Shown: piece after piece, positions 17,187 to 25,137 of the stretch
Layout: every line of letters starts with the position of its first letter
Position numbering within the stretch: the stretch's first letter is position 1
The notes under the pieces: generated by a model
Told to the model about the DNA's origin: nothing
Database searches by the model: none
What the model saw: only the letters and a program-made list of their open reading frames with translations
From: Sinorhizobium americanum
GTDB lineage: Bacteria; Pseudomonadota; Alphaproteobacteria; Rhizobiales; Rhizobiaceae
DNA: 64,000 nt
NCBI RefSeq assembly: GCF_001651855.1
Contig: NZ_LNQC01000081.1
Location: forward strand, 62,001 to 126,000
Direction of reading: 5' to 3'
Translations under genes and position numbers: made by a program

Positions 17187-18647
17187 CTACAGCGATCGGA
17201 TCGTGATCGTCCGAGTCGTGGCGAAGCGCATCGCCAGGACTTGCTGGACGATCCTTTCCGCCTGGGCGGCGATCTCCGGCACGCCTGTGAGTTCGCCGAA
17301 GGCGCCGCGCGCCAGCGGCCCGGCGATGAACAGATCCTCGACAGGATAGCCGTCCCGCGCCACGGCCCGGCTGTCTTCATCGCATGCGATGCCGAGGCCG
17401 TGCGGGTCCTTCCTCAGGAGGCCGGAGCCTTCCATATCGGCAAGACAGCTTTGGCTGCCGATCACGTTGCCATGGTCGGGTCCGGTCGCCGCGATGATCC
17501 ACCGTGCAGCGTGGCGCACCACAATTCCGTGCGGCTTCGTCGCAATATCGACGACAATTTCCGCGTGGCCCGGCCGGACCGCGACGATCCGACCCGCACG
17601 GCTTCGCAGTCGGCCGGCCGCTCTTTCGCGCTCGACGAGTTCGGCGATCTGCGGCGACATGCGAAAACGGTGCGCTTCGAAGCGCCGGCGAAGATGGCGC
17701 AGGACGCGACGCTGTTCGACGAGCGGCAATGCCTGCCAGATGGCTTGGCCCTGGTGCCGCAGGGCGTCGAAGACGCTCTGCCAGGGCAGGCCGGCTTCCG
17801 TCACCTCCTCAAGGGCGAAGCGCACCCGCTCGAGAAGCGAAAGGGCGGTGTTCGGCACACCGATAAGGAAGTCGCCATGCGGCGCGAAATCACCGGACGC
17901 CTGGGGCTGTGGCAACTGTCCCGTTCGCGAAAGGAGCGTCACCTCCGCGCAATGGCCTTTCGCGCGCAAGACACCCAGGGCGTCGAGCGCCGTCAGGCCG
18001 GCACCGACAACGAGGACCTTATCGTCCGGCCCTATCGCCTGGAGGGCGCCGGACGGTAAAGGGTCCGATATCAAGCGAGCGTCACCGCCGAGACTGTCGG
18101 AAAGCAGGTCCGGCGGTGTCGGCGGCGGATGGCCGGTCGCGATCACGACGATATCGGACTGCACCGATGCACCACGATCTCCCTCGATCTGCCAGCGGCC
18201 GTGCCGGCGGCAAATCCGCTCGGCGCGCTCGCGCACATGCCTGACGCTTCCCCTGTCGAGGAAAGGCTGGATCTGCTCGGCCATGAACGCTGCGAAATCG
18301 GCCCGGCGCGCATAGATCCCGCCATCCCCCACGGCATCCGGGTCCAGATCGAGACGGCCCGAGGCCGACAGCCAATGGACGAAGGCTTGCGGGTCGCCGG
18401 GCACGGCGCGCATCCGGTGGGCCGCGACGTTGAGGCGGAGCGACGGATTACGGGTACCGTAGGCCAAGCCGCCGCCAAGACCGGCGCGGGACTCGAAGAC
18501 GACGATGTCGTCAGGTCCATATTGGCCGTTCACGGCAAGAAGGCGGGCAAGGCTTGCTCCGGTGAAGCCTCCGCCGATGATTGCTACTCTGCTGGTGGTC
18601 GGAGCCGGCGTGACATCCTTCGGCAGTGGCAGCGTTATTCTCAGCAT
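17187..18647 (-). CDS. FAD/NAD(P)-binding oxidoreductase of the sulfonate cluster
   Basis: A 486-aa protein with an N-terminal FAD motif VAIIGGGFTGASLARLLAVNG near residue 20 and a second nucleotide-binding motif VLVVGAGLTALDALGVL near residue 212. The class (FAD_NAD_binding_9) has no settled reaction; some members are lysine/ornithine monooxygenase-like. The GGGLAYGTRNPSLRLNVAA block is typical of the group. It sits between ssuB and the flavin reductase, divergent from the latter over about 160 bases, so it likely joins in organosulfur oxidation or electron supply. This role is inferred from position only. Confidence 0.8.
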   Translation of the reverse strand: MLRITLPLPKDVTPAPTTSRVAIIGGGFTGASLARLLAVNGQYGPDDIVVFESRAGLGGGLAYGTRNPSLRLNVAAHRMRAVPGDPQAFVHWLSASGRLDLDPDAVGDGGIYARRADFAAFMAEQIQPFLDRGSVRHVRERAERICRRHGRWQIEGDRGASVQSDIVVIATGHPPPTPPDLLSDSLGGDARLISDPLPSGALQAIGPDDKVLVVGAGLTALDALGVLRAKGHCAEVTLLSRTGQLPQPQASGDFAPHGDFLIGVPNTALSLLERVRFALEEVTEAGLPWQSVFDALRHQGQAIWQALPLVEQRRVLRHLRRRFEAHRFRMSPQIAELVERERAAGRLRSRAGRIVAVRPGHAEIVVDIATKPHGIVVRHAARWIIAATGPDHGNVIGSQSCLADMEGSGLLRKDPHGLGIACDEDSRAVARDGYPVEDLFIAGPLARGAFGELTGVPEIAAQAERIVQQVLAMRFATTRTITIRSL

Positions 18648-18725
18648 TCCGATCTCCCTTCGGTTGGAGCGGCGGCTTTGAAGTGCCTCGTGCGAGGGCT
18701 AGTCATATTTTCTATAAAATATATA

Positions 18726-18737
18726 GACTAAAGAATC
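18726..18737. promoter_or_regulatory. Weaker copy of the Rrf2-type box
   Basis: On the reverse strand GATTCTTTAGTC shares TTC-T/C-TTAGT with the box before ssuA (8 of 10 core positions). It sits in the AT-rich interval between the divergent FAD/NAD protein and the flavin reductase, next to a TATAAAATATATAG stretch that could be a promoter. Confidence 0.3.
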
Positions 18738-18811
18738 CGATGTCTACGGGGGCCGCGCCGTCGCTGTTACCAATCGGGAGACCGTGGATGTGCCGAGCAG
18801 AGGAGCGAAAA

Positions 18812-19360
18812 ATGTCGGTTCAGCCTTCAGTACGAGCCTTCGAGATCGAGGAGAGCGCCAGCCGGTCCACGAACCGGCCGGCCGATGCCGACAGTCTGAA
18901 GGCGGCATTGCGCGTCTTGGGCGGCGGCGTCAGCATCATAACCGCGGGAGAAGGGGAGGCGCGGACCGGGGCGACCGTCACCTCGGCCACCGCCCTCTCG
19001 GTCGAGCCGCCGCGTATGCTCGTCTCCCTCAATCGTGCGTCATCGACGTGGCCGGTCGTCGAGCGGTTCGGTCATTTCTGCGTCAATATCGTCGGCGAAC
19101 AGCACGAGTTCCTCGCCAACCAGTTCGCCGGCCGTGGCGGGCTCAAGGGGCCGGACCGCTACCGTGGCGGCGAATGGACCCGCCTTGCCAGCGGCGCGCC
19201 GGTGCTTCAGGATGCGGTGGCGGCGATCGACTGCGAGGTGGAAGAGGCAATCGAAAGGCACAGCCACGCAATCGTGCTCGGCCGTGTGGTCGGCATCCGT
19301 ATTGGCGGGGGTGAAACCCTGATCTATCGGGAGGGCCGGTATTTTGCACTGTCCCGATAG
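18812..19360 (+). CDS. Flavin reductase (FMN-dependent, HpaC/SsuE-like)
   Basis: A 182-aa flavin reductase-like FMN-binding split-barrel protein. Marks are LRVLGGGVSIITAG, GATVTSATALSVEPPRMLVSLNRAS (the flavin-binding strand) and FCVNIVGEQHEFLANQFAG. It would use NAD(P)H to reduce FMN and hand FMNH2 to SsuD or to the acyl-CoA dehydrogenase-like protein downstream. The start at 18812 (MSVQPS) is preferred because AGAGGAG lies just upstream; a longer frame reaches further back. Its place in the sulfonate cluster supports the role, replacing a classic SsuE. Confidence 0.87.
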   Translation: MSVQPSVRAFEIEESASRSTNRPADADSLKAALRVLGGGVSIITAGEGEARTGATVTSATALSVEPPRMLVSLNRASSTWPVVERFGHFCVNIVGEQHEFLANQFAGRGGLKGPDRYRGGEWTRLASGAPVLQDAVAAIDCEVEEAIERHSHAIVLGRVVGIRIGGGETLIYREGRYFALSR

Positions 19361-19486
19361 GGCATTCGTCGAGCGATGTGTCGAGCACTTGTAATGCACA
19401 GTTTACATCGAAATTATTGACGAACGAGCAGAATGCGGCGACACTGCGCGCCGACCCATGAGGGGCTCAACGGGAGGAACGCCGAA

Positions 19487-19672
19487 ATGCCGCTCGGTAT
19501 TGTGAACTTCTCCTTCGATCTGTTCGCACCTTGGCGCGAGCAGTTTCGTATCCGCTCCGAAAGCGCACCGAGGAAAGCTGCCGACGAGCCAAGGACCGAC
19601 ATGGTCGACCGCAGCGACGAGGAGCAGGAGCGCCGGCAGGCCCTGTTCTGGGGACTGTTCCCGGTTCTCTAA
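19487..19672 (+). CDS. 61-aa small protein of the sulfonate cluster
   Basis: A short frame with a good ribosome site (GGGAGGAACGCCGAA before ATG), beginning MPLGIVNFSFDLFAPW, with a charged middle (DRSDEEQERRQ) and a hydrophobic end (ALFWGLFPVL). It lies between the flavin reductase and the acyl-CoA dehydrogenase-like gene and ends 6 bases before the latter's first possible start. No family is recognised and there is no signal peptide. It is supported by the ribosome site and position only; a conserved partner peptide or a chance frame are both possible. Confidence 0.5.
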   Translation: MPLGIVNFSFDLFAPWREQFRIRSESAPRKAADEPRTDMVDRSDEEQERRQALFWGLFPVL

Positions 19673-19678
19673 GGCGGA

Positions 19679-20824
19679 ATGGCAAGCGATGTATGCGGCC
19701 TCTGTGCAGATCGCAGCCCGGCCAATGGAATGGAGCCTCGCCGCGAGCCATCATCCTACGACGCCGCGCCTAATGTCGGACGCGCCGCCTTTGCGATCGA
19801 TTCGCCGGTTCCAGCTGAGCCCGCATCAGTAAGGATGCACGAGATGGGGTCCATTACACATCTGCATGAGCGTCTTCGGCCGGTGCCGCTTAGCATAGCG
19901 TCCGACGAGGAGGTATTGACGGCGGCCGGCGAGCTCGTGGCGCTTGGCGCCGAGGCTCCCGCCATTGTCCTGGCGGACGCGCTGGTGCGGTCCGGCCTGC
20001 TCGCGATCTCCATCCCCTCCGATTTCGACGGTGCGGACGTATCGAACGGGCTGATAGCCGAGGCCGTGTCGAAGATCGCCGAAGTCCAGCCCGCTGCGGC
20101 CGGTGCCCTCGTTCATCATTATCGCGCCCTCGAATTGGTCCGCAATGCAGGCAGCGAGGAACAGCGGCGCAGCATCTATGCGCATGTGGCATCGGGTGAG
20201 AGGCTGTCGGCCGCAGGCCCGAGCGATCAGGGCACACCACGCTACGTCCCCGACGGCATCGGCTTCAAGTTGACCGATGCGCTCGAGGCCGCCTGTCTCG
20301 GTGAACCGGATTGGTTTGCCATTCTGGCGCAGAACGAGGTTGAGGCGTCGAGCCTCTTGCTCGTCCAGCGCGGCTGCACGGAAACCCACGTCGTGCGTAC
20401 CGGCGAGCCGGCACTTTATCGACTCGGCGAGGCGCACGTGCCGGCCGACTCGGTGCTTGTCCTCAATCGCGATGCGCTTCTGCTTGCCCGATCGCTCGGA
20501 ACGATCTTGCAGGCGGCGATCGTCCTTGGCGAGAAGCGCCGGCAACTGGCCGGCAATTTGTGCATGTGGCGCGACGGCCGGGCTTCGAGCGACCGGCCCT
20601 GGGACGAGCGGATTGGACGGTTCCAGGTTGAGATCGAGACATTGGCGGCGTTGATCGATCGGGCGTCGACGGCTCTCGACCTCGCGCAGGTGAACTCCAC
20701 GCCAGCCGGCATTGCCGTCGTGGTCAGGCTAGCGACAACGATCGAGATCGCCTTTCCGTCGGAAGGCACGCGCGGTACCGGGCACCTGCTCGCCGAGCTC
20801 GGGCGCATGCTGTTCACCGACTGA
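19679..20824 (+). CDS. Divergent acyl-CoA dehydrogenase-like flavoprotein
   Basis: A protein of up to 381 aa related to the acyl-CoA dehydrogenase fold. LVRSGLLAISIPSDFDGADVS matches the N-terminal helical domain and SGERLSAAGPSDQGTP the middle beta domain; the C-terminal helical domain looks short. In organosulfur clusters, relatives such as SfnC and DszC act as FMNH2-dependent monooxygenases, which would fit the flavin reductase just upstream. The first 55 residues from 19679 look unconserved. An ATG at 19844 with AAGGA 8 bases upstream gives a 326-aa protein and may be the true start. The function is inferred from context. Confidence 0.7.
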   Translation: MASDVCGLCADRSPANGMEPRREPSSYDAAPNVGRAAFAIDSPVPAEPASVRMHEMGSITHLHERLRPVPLSIASDEEVLTAAGELVALGAEAPAIVLADALVRSGLLAISIPSDFDGADVSNGLIAEAVSKIAEVQPAAAGALVHHYRALELVRNAGSEEQRRSIYAHVASGERLSAAGPSDQGTPRYVPDGIGFKLTDALEAACLGEPDWFAILAQNEVEASSLLLVQRGCTETHVVRTGEPALYRLGEAHVPADSVLVLNRDALLLARSLGTILQAAIVLGEKRRQLAGNLCMWRDGRASSDRPWDERIGRFQVEIETLAALIDRASTALDLAQVNSTPAGIAVVVRLATTIEIAFPSEGTRGTGHLLAELGRMLFTD

Positions 20825-20832
20825 ACGCGGGC

Positions 20833-21288
20833 TTACTCGCCGGCGATGAGCGCTTCCTCGACCGTCTTCGTCCGGTCCTTCGAGACGAACTGCGCAAGCG
20901 TCATGTTGTCGAGGATGGTGGCGATGGCGTCGCGAACCTCCGTCATCGACAGGCGAACCTGACAGCCGACCGGATCGTTGCAATCGTCGCAGGCTTCGAA
21001 GGCCGTGCGGCTCGCACAGCGGATCGGAGCAAGCGGACCGTCGAGCGCGCGGATGACCTGGCCGATCATGATCTCCGTGGCAGGCTTCGACAGCGAATAG
21101 CCGCCATTGGGGCCCTTCTTCGAGCGCAGGATGCCGGTGTTGCGCAGTTCCAGGAGGATGGTGTCGAGGAACTTCTTCGGAATATTGTTGCGCGTCGCAA
21201 TCTCGGTGACGAACGCGGTTTCTCCAGGACCAAGGCGCGCCAGATCAACAAGCGCCTTCAATCCGTACTTGCCTTTTTTCGTAAGCAT
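20833..21288 (-). CDS. Rrf2-family transcriptional regulator
   Basis: A 151-aa Rrf2 protein. The winged helix begins MLTKKGKYGLKALVDLA, with the recognition region TRNNIPKKFLDTILLELRNTGILRSKKGPNGGYSL. The C-terminal part contains Cys residues in RCASRTAFEACDDCNDPVGC, which could hold an iron-sulfur cluster or sense thiols, as in IscR/NsrR or CymR relatives. The start at 21288 was chosen because the family begins at this Met; no clear ribosome site precedes it. It converges on the sulfonate cluster (8 bases between stops) and is the likely local regulator. The effector is unknown. Confidence 0.87.
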   Translation of the reverse strand: MLTKKGKYGLKALVDLARLGPGETAFVTEIATRNNIPKKFLDTILLELRNTGILRSKKGPNGGYSLSKPATEIMIGQVIRALDGPLAPIRCASRTAFEACDDCNDPVGCQVRLSMTEVRDAIATILDNMTLAQFVSKDRTKTVEEALIAGE

Positions 21289-21352
21289 TGTGGGACTCGA
21301 ATGGTGTCGATCGCGCACGCGCCGGATGGCGCGCAGGCACGTCTATTATTTC

Positions 21353-21364
21353 TTACTAAGTAAA
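21353..21364. promoter_or_regulatory. Candidate Rrf2 autoregulatory box
   Basis: TTACTAAGTAAA contains the palindrome TTACT-A-AGTAA and lies 65-76 bases before the rrf2 start. Its reverse complement TTTACTTAGTAA nearly matches the ssuA box. It is flanked by CTATT and AATAG arms (CTATTATTTCTTACTAAGTAAATAG spans 21342-21366), giving a longer imperfect dyad. Confidence 0.45.
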
Positions 21365-21525
21365 TAGTTTTTGGTGAATTAATCTGCAAGCCAGTTTCAC
21401 TGGAACTGGTACTCCACGGCGATGAATTTTAAGTCACTCCCGTAAGAATCCTTGATTTGACCTCTGTCGCAGGCGGCGTGTGCCAAAAAAGCGGATATTG
21501 CGCCCTCATTTGCTCGCCTCGACAG

Positions 21526-21882
21526 TCAGGGCCCTGTGCCGAAGAAGGCGAGGCGGGTGAACAGGACGTAGTTCGACTCCGATACCATCAGCGCCACGAA
21601 GACCAGGACCAAGAGCGGCGGCAGGAGGATGGCATAGGTGAGCGCGAGCCGTTCCCAGGCCATGTGCATGAACACCGCCACGATCAATCCGGCCTTCAGC
21701 ATCATGAAGATCAGGATCAGCGACCAGCGGAGATAGCCCTCAAGACCGAAATAATCGACCAGATAGGAAAAGGCGCTGAGCACGAAGAGCAGGCCCCAGA
21801 CCAGGAGGTAGAGCTTGATCGGGTGCTGCTGCTGTTCCGCATGTGCAGCATGTTGCGCGGCGTGAACCTCTGCATGAGCCAT
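21526..21882 (-). CDS. Cytochrome c oxidase subunit IV (prokaryotic COX4 type)
   Basis: A 118-aa membrane protein with three hydrophobic segments (about residues 25-45, 52-74 and 83-105) and a His/Ala-rich N-terminus. The segment SLILIFMMLKAGLIVAVFMH is typical of the prokaryotic COX4/CyoD family, small stabilising subunits of heme-copper oxidases. It is the last gene of the oxidase operon, 10 bases after the second subunit III gene. The gap from here to rrf2 (21289-21525) shows no further gene. Confidence 0.85.
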   Translation of the reverse strand: MAHAEVHAAQHAAHAEQQQHPIKLYLLVWGLLFVLSAFSYLVDYFGLEGYLRWSLILIFMMLKAGLIVAVFMHMAWERLALTYAILLPPLLVLVFVALMVSESNYVLFTRLAFFGTGP

Positions 21883-21892
21883 GGTGCCCTCC

Positions 21893-22615
21893 TCACCAGA
21901 GATAGAAGAATGCGAAGATGAAGACCCAGACCAGGTCGACGAAGTGCCAGTAGAGGCCGGTGATCTCGACGATCTCGTAGCGGCCCTTGCGGCTGGTGAA
22001 GAAGCCGCGCCGCTCCGTGTCGTAATCGCCGCGCCAGACCTTGCGGGCGACGATCAACAGGAAGATGACGCCGATGGTGACATGGGTGCCGTGGAAACCG
22101 GTGATCATGAAGAAGGAGGAGCCGAATTGCGCTGCGCCCCAGGGATTGCCCCAGGGCCGCACGCCTTCGGCGATCAGCTTCGACCACTCGAATGCCTGCA
22201 TGCCGACGAAAGTGGCGCCGAACAGGGCGGTCACCAGCATGAGGATTGCGGTCTTCCGGCGGTCGCGGCGATAACCGCAATTGACGGCCATCGCCATGGT
22301 GCCGCTCGACGAGATCAGCACGAAGGTCATGATCGCGATCAGGATCAGCGGCATATGCGTTCCGCCTATTTCGAGAGCGAAGACCTCGCTGGGGTTCGGC
22401 CAGGGAACGGTGGTCGACATGCGCGCTGCCATGTAGGCGAGCAGGAAACAACCGAAGACGAAGGTGTCGCTGAGGAGAAAGATCCACATCATGGCCTTTC
22501 CCCAGGAGACGTTCTTGAAGGTGCGCTGGTCCGAGGCCCAGTCCGACGCCAGCCCGGCCAACCCGGCCGGGCGGGGAAGCGTATCTGCTGCGGGGGTCTT
22601 GATCGGGGCAGACAT
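21893..22615 (-). CDS. Cytochrome c oxidase subunit III (second copy in operon)
   Basis: A 240-aa heme-copper oxidase subunit III. WGKAMMWIFLLSDTFVFGCFL and FMITGFHGTHVTIGVIFLL are the family's conserved segments, with GLYWHFVDLVWVFIFAFFYL at the end. It has about five to six transmembrane helices. In the membrane it binds next to subunit I near the D-channel entry. A second, more divergent subunit III is encoded directly upstream, an arrangement like the Bradyrhizobium coxMNOP operon. It is followed by the subunit IV gene. Confidence 0.88.
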   Translation of the reverse strand: MSAPIKTPAADTLPRPAGLAGLASDWASDQRTFKNVSWGKAMMWIFLLSDTFVFGCFLLAYMAARMSTTVPWPNPSEVFALEIGGTHMPLILIAIMTFVLISSSGTMAMAVNCGYRRDRRKTAILMLVTALFGATFVGMQAFEWSKLIAEGVRPWGNPWGAAQFGSSFFMITGFHGTHVTIGVIFLLIVARKVWRGDYDTERRGFFTSRKGRYEIVEITGLYWHFVDLVWVFIFAFFYLW

Positions 22616-22627
22616 TGTCAGCGGTTC

Positions 22628-23326
22628 CTATGTCAGGAGTTGGCGGCAGAAATCGACGACGTCGCTGGCCCAGCCGGAAAAGAGGGCGAAGAGCACCAGC
22701 CAGACGAACAGCATGAAATGCCAGTAGATGGCGCAGAGCTCGACCGTCAGCCGCATTCTGCGGTCGAGCGGTCCGCCCCAGGCGCGCAGAGTGAGCCTGC
22801 CGAGCGCGACAAGTCCGCCGACGATGTGCAGGCCGTGCATGCCGGTCAACAGGTAGAAGAAGCTGTTGGCGGGGTTTCCGGCGAGCAGATACCCGGCAGC
22901 CGTCAACTCGCGCCAGGCGAAAAGCTGTCCGACGAGGAAGGCGAGGCCACCGGCGAGGGCGGCGAGCAGGGCGGTTCTGGTTGCCTCGTCATCGCGCCTC
23001 TCAGCCTCGACCTTTGCCCGGTGCAGCGTAACGCTGCCGACGGCAAGGATGCCGGTATTGACCCAGAGCAGAGCCGGCAGAGGCAGGGAGCCCCAGTCGG
23101 ACGAGGCCATGCGCATGAAATAGGCGCTGATGGCGAGCGAGAAGAGCGCACCGACAACACCGAGGAAGACACCAAGACCGATTTTTGCCGCCGGCAACGG
23201 CGCGCCGCTCCGGCGGTCATAGCGGTGGCCGACCTCCAGCCAGGGCCGTGATGCCAGCCGCTGCTGGGCGAGCCACCAGACGATGACTGCAGCGACCAGC
23301 GTGAGGAAGATTACAGCGACGCTCAT
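22628..23326 (-). CDS. Cytochrome c oxidase subunit III-like protein (first copy)
   Basis: A 232-aa membrane protein of the subunit III family. FYLLTGMHGLHIVGGLVALGRL and ELCAIYWHFMLFVWLVLFALFSGW are typical of the C-terminal helices. An extra N-terminal helix comes first (MSVAVIFLTLVAAVIVWWLA). It overlaps the subunit I stop by 4 bases (ATGA), so translation is coupled. It differs clearly from the other subunit III encoded next to it, so the two are unlikely to be recent duplicates and may form a heterodimer or serve different assemblies. Confidence 0.85.
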   Translation of the reverse strand: MSVAVIFLTLVAAVIVWWLAQQRLASRPWLEVGHRYDRRSGAPLPAAKIGLGVFLGVVGALFSLAISAYFMRMASSDWGSLPLPALLWVNTGILAVGSVTLHRAKVEAERRDDEATRTALLAALAGGLAFLVGQLFAWRELTAAGYLLAGNPANSFFYLLTGMHGLHIVGGLVALGRLTLRAWGGPLDRRMRLTVELCAIYWHFMLFVWLVLFALFSGWASDVVDFCRQLLT

Positions 23327-25104
23327 GACGCCGTCTCGTGGGTGACGAGCCCCGGCGTCGGCTGGTTCTGCGGGATGAAATCCTCGGGCGCTCCCGGGAC
23401 GCTGTAATCGTAAGCCCAGCGATAGACCACCGGCAGTTCCTTGCCCCAGTTGCCGTGCGGCGGCGGCGTCTCCGGCGTTTGCCATTCGAGCGTCGTCGCC
23501 CGCCACGGATTGCCGCCGGCTTCGCGACCGTGGCGCAGGCTCCAGGCGAGATTGAAGAGGAAGACGATCTGGGCGGCGCCGACGATCAGCGCCATGACGC
23601 TGATGAAGGCATTGAGGCTATGGACCGACTCCTGCACGAATGCCATTTCGCCGAGTTCGTAGTAGCGGCGCGGCACGCCGACGAGGCCGACATAGTGCAT
23701 CGGGAAAAAGATCAAATAGGCGCCGACGAACGTGACCCAGAAATGGATCTGCCCGAGCGCCTCATTGAGCATGCGCCCGGTGATCTTCGGGTACCAATGG
23801 TAGATCGCGCCGAAGATGACCATGATCGGTGCCACGCCCATCACCATGTGGAAATGCGCAACGACGAACATCGTGTCGGAGAGAGGCACGTCGACGACGA
23901 CGTTGCCGAGGAAGAGGCCCGTCAGCCCGCCATTGACGAAGGTGACGATGAAGCCGAGCGCGAAGAGCATCGGCAGGGTGAGGTGGATGTTGCCGCGCCA
24001 CAGCGTCAGCACCCAATTGTAGACCTTGATCGCCGTCGGCACGGCGATGATCAGAGTCGTGGTGGCGAAGAAGAAGCCGAAATAGGGATTCATCCCGCTC
24101 ACATACATGTGGTGGGCCCAGACGATGAAGGAGAGGCCGCCGATGATGACGATCGCCCAGACCATCATGCGGTAGCCGAAGATGTTCTTGCGCGCATGGG
24201 TGCTGATGAGATCGGAAACGATGCCGAAGGCGGGCAGCGCGACGATATAGACCTCAGGGTGGCCGAAGAACCAGAAGAGATGCTGGAACAGGATCGGACT
24301 GCCGCCGCCATGCTGCAACTGCTCGCCCATTTCGACGATCGCCGGCATGAAGAAGCTGGTGCCGAGCAGCCGGTCGAACAGCATCATGACGCAGGCGACG
24401 AACAGCGCGGGGAAGGCGAGCAGCGCCATCACGGTCGCCGTGAAGATGCCCCAGACGGTCAGCGGCAGGCGCATCAGCGTCATGCCGCGCGCGCGGCCCT
24501 GGAGCACGGTGACGACATAGTTGAGGCCGCCCATGGTGAAGCCGATGATGAAGATGATCAGCGACGAGAGCATCAGGATGATGCCCCAGTCCTTGCCGCC
24601 CGGCGTGCCGGAAAGCACCGCCTGCGGCGGATAGAGCGTCCAGCCGGCCCCGGTCGGTCCACCGGGAGCAAAGAAGCTCGCCACCAAGACCAAGACGGCG
24701 AGCAGGTAAATCCAATAGCTCAGCATGTTGGCGTAGGGGAACACCATGTCGCGGGCGCCGACCATCAGCGGAATGAGATAATTTCCGAAGCCGCCGAGGA
24801 AGAGCGCCGTCAAGAGGTAGATCACCATGATCATGCCGTGCATGGTGATGAACTGGTAATAGGCATCGGCATCGATAAAATCGAATGTGCCGGGAAAGCC
24901 GAGCTGCAGGCGTATCAGCCAGGACAGTACCAGCGCCACCATGCCGATGGCAATGGCGGTCGTCGCATACTGAATGGCGATGATCTTCGCATCCTGGCTG
25001 AAGACGTAGCGCGTCCACCAGCTATGCGGATGATAGAGCTCAACATCCTCGACTTCGGGAGGCGGAAGCGCCTCGCCAATACCGGACCGGACGTCGACCA
25101 TCAT
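23323..25104 (-). CDS. aa3-type cytochrome c oxidase subunit I
   Basis: A 593-aa heme-copper oxidase subunit I that reduces oxygen and pumps protons. Ligands are visible: the low-spin heme His in MHGMIMVIYLL, the CuB His and cross-linked Tyr in WFFGHPEVYIVALP, the His pair in WAHHMYVSGM, and the heme His residues in VVAHFHMVMG. The D-channel acid in GARDMVFP, the Glu in GHPEVY and the K-channel Lys in PTAIKVYNW mark an A-type oxidase. Twelve or more transmembrane helices are expected. It follows subunit II by 33 bases. This is coxN-like in Bradyrhizobium terms. Confidence 0.94.
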   Translation of the reverse strand: MMVDVRSGIGEALPPPEVEDVELYHPHSWWTRYVFSQDAKIIAIQYATTAIAIGMVALVLSWLIRLQLGFPGTFDFIDADAYYQFITMHGMIMVIYLLTALFLGGFGNYLIPLMVGARDMVFPYANMLSYWIYLLAVLVLVASFFAPGGPTGAGWTLYPPQAVLSGTPGGKDWGIILMLSSLIIFIIGFTMGGLNYVVTVLQGRARGMTLMRLPLTVWGIFTATVMALLAFPALFVACVMMLFDRLLGTSFFMPAIVEMGEQLQHGGGSPILFQHLFWFFGHPEVYIVALPAFGIVSDLISTHARKNIFGYRMMVWAIVIIGGLSFIVWAHHMYVSGMNPYFGFFFATTTLIIAVPTAIKVYNWVLTLWRGNIHLTLPMLFALGFIVTFVNGGLTGLFLGNVVVDVPLSDTMFVVAHFHMVMGVAPIMVIFGAIYHWYPKITGRMLNEALGQIHFWVTFVGAYLIFFPMHYVGLVGVPRRYYELGEMAFVQESVHSLNAFISVMALIVGAAQIVFLFNLAWSLRHGREAGGNPWRATTLEWQTPETPPPHGNWGKELPVVYRWAYDYSVPGAPEDFIPQNQPTPGLVTHETAS

Positions 25105-25137
25105 AATCCTCCCCAGGTTGCTACTGCACGGCGCCTC

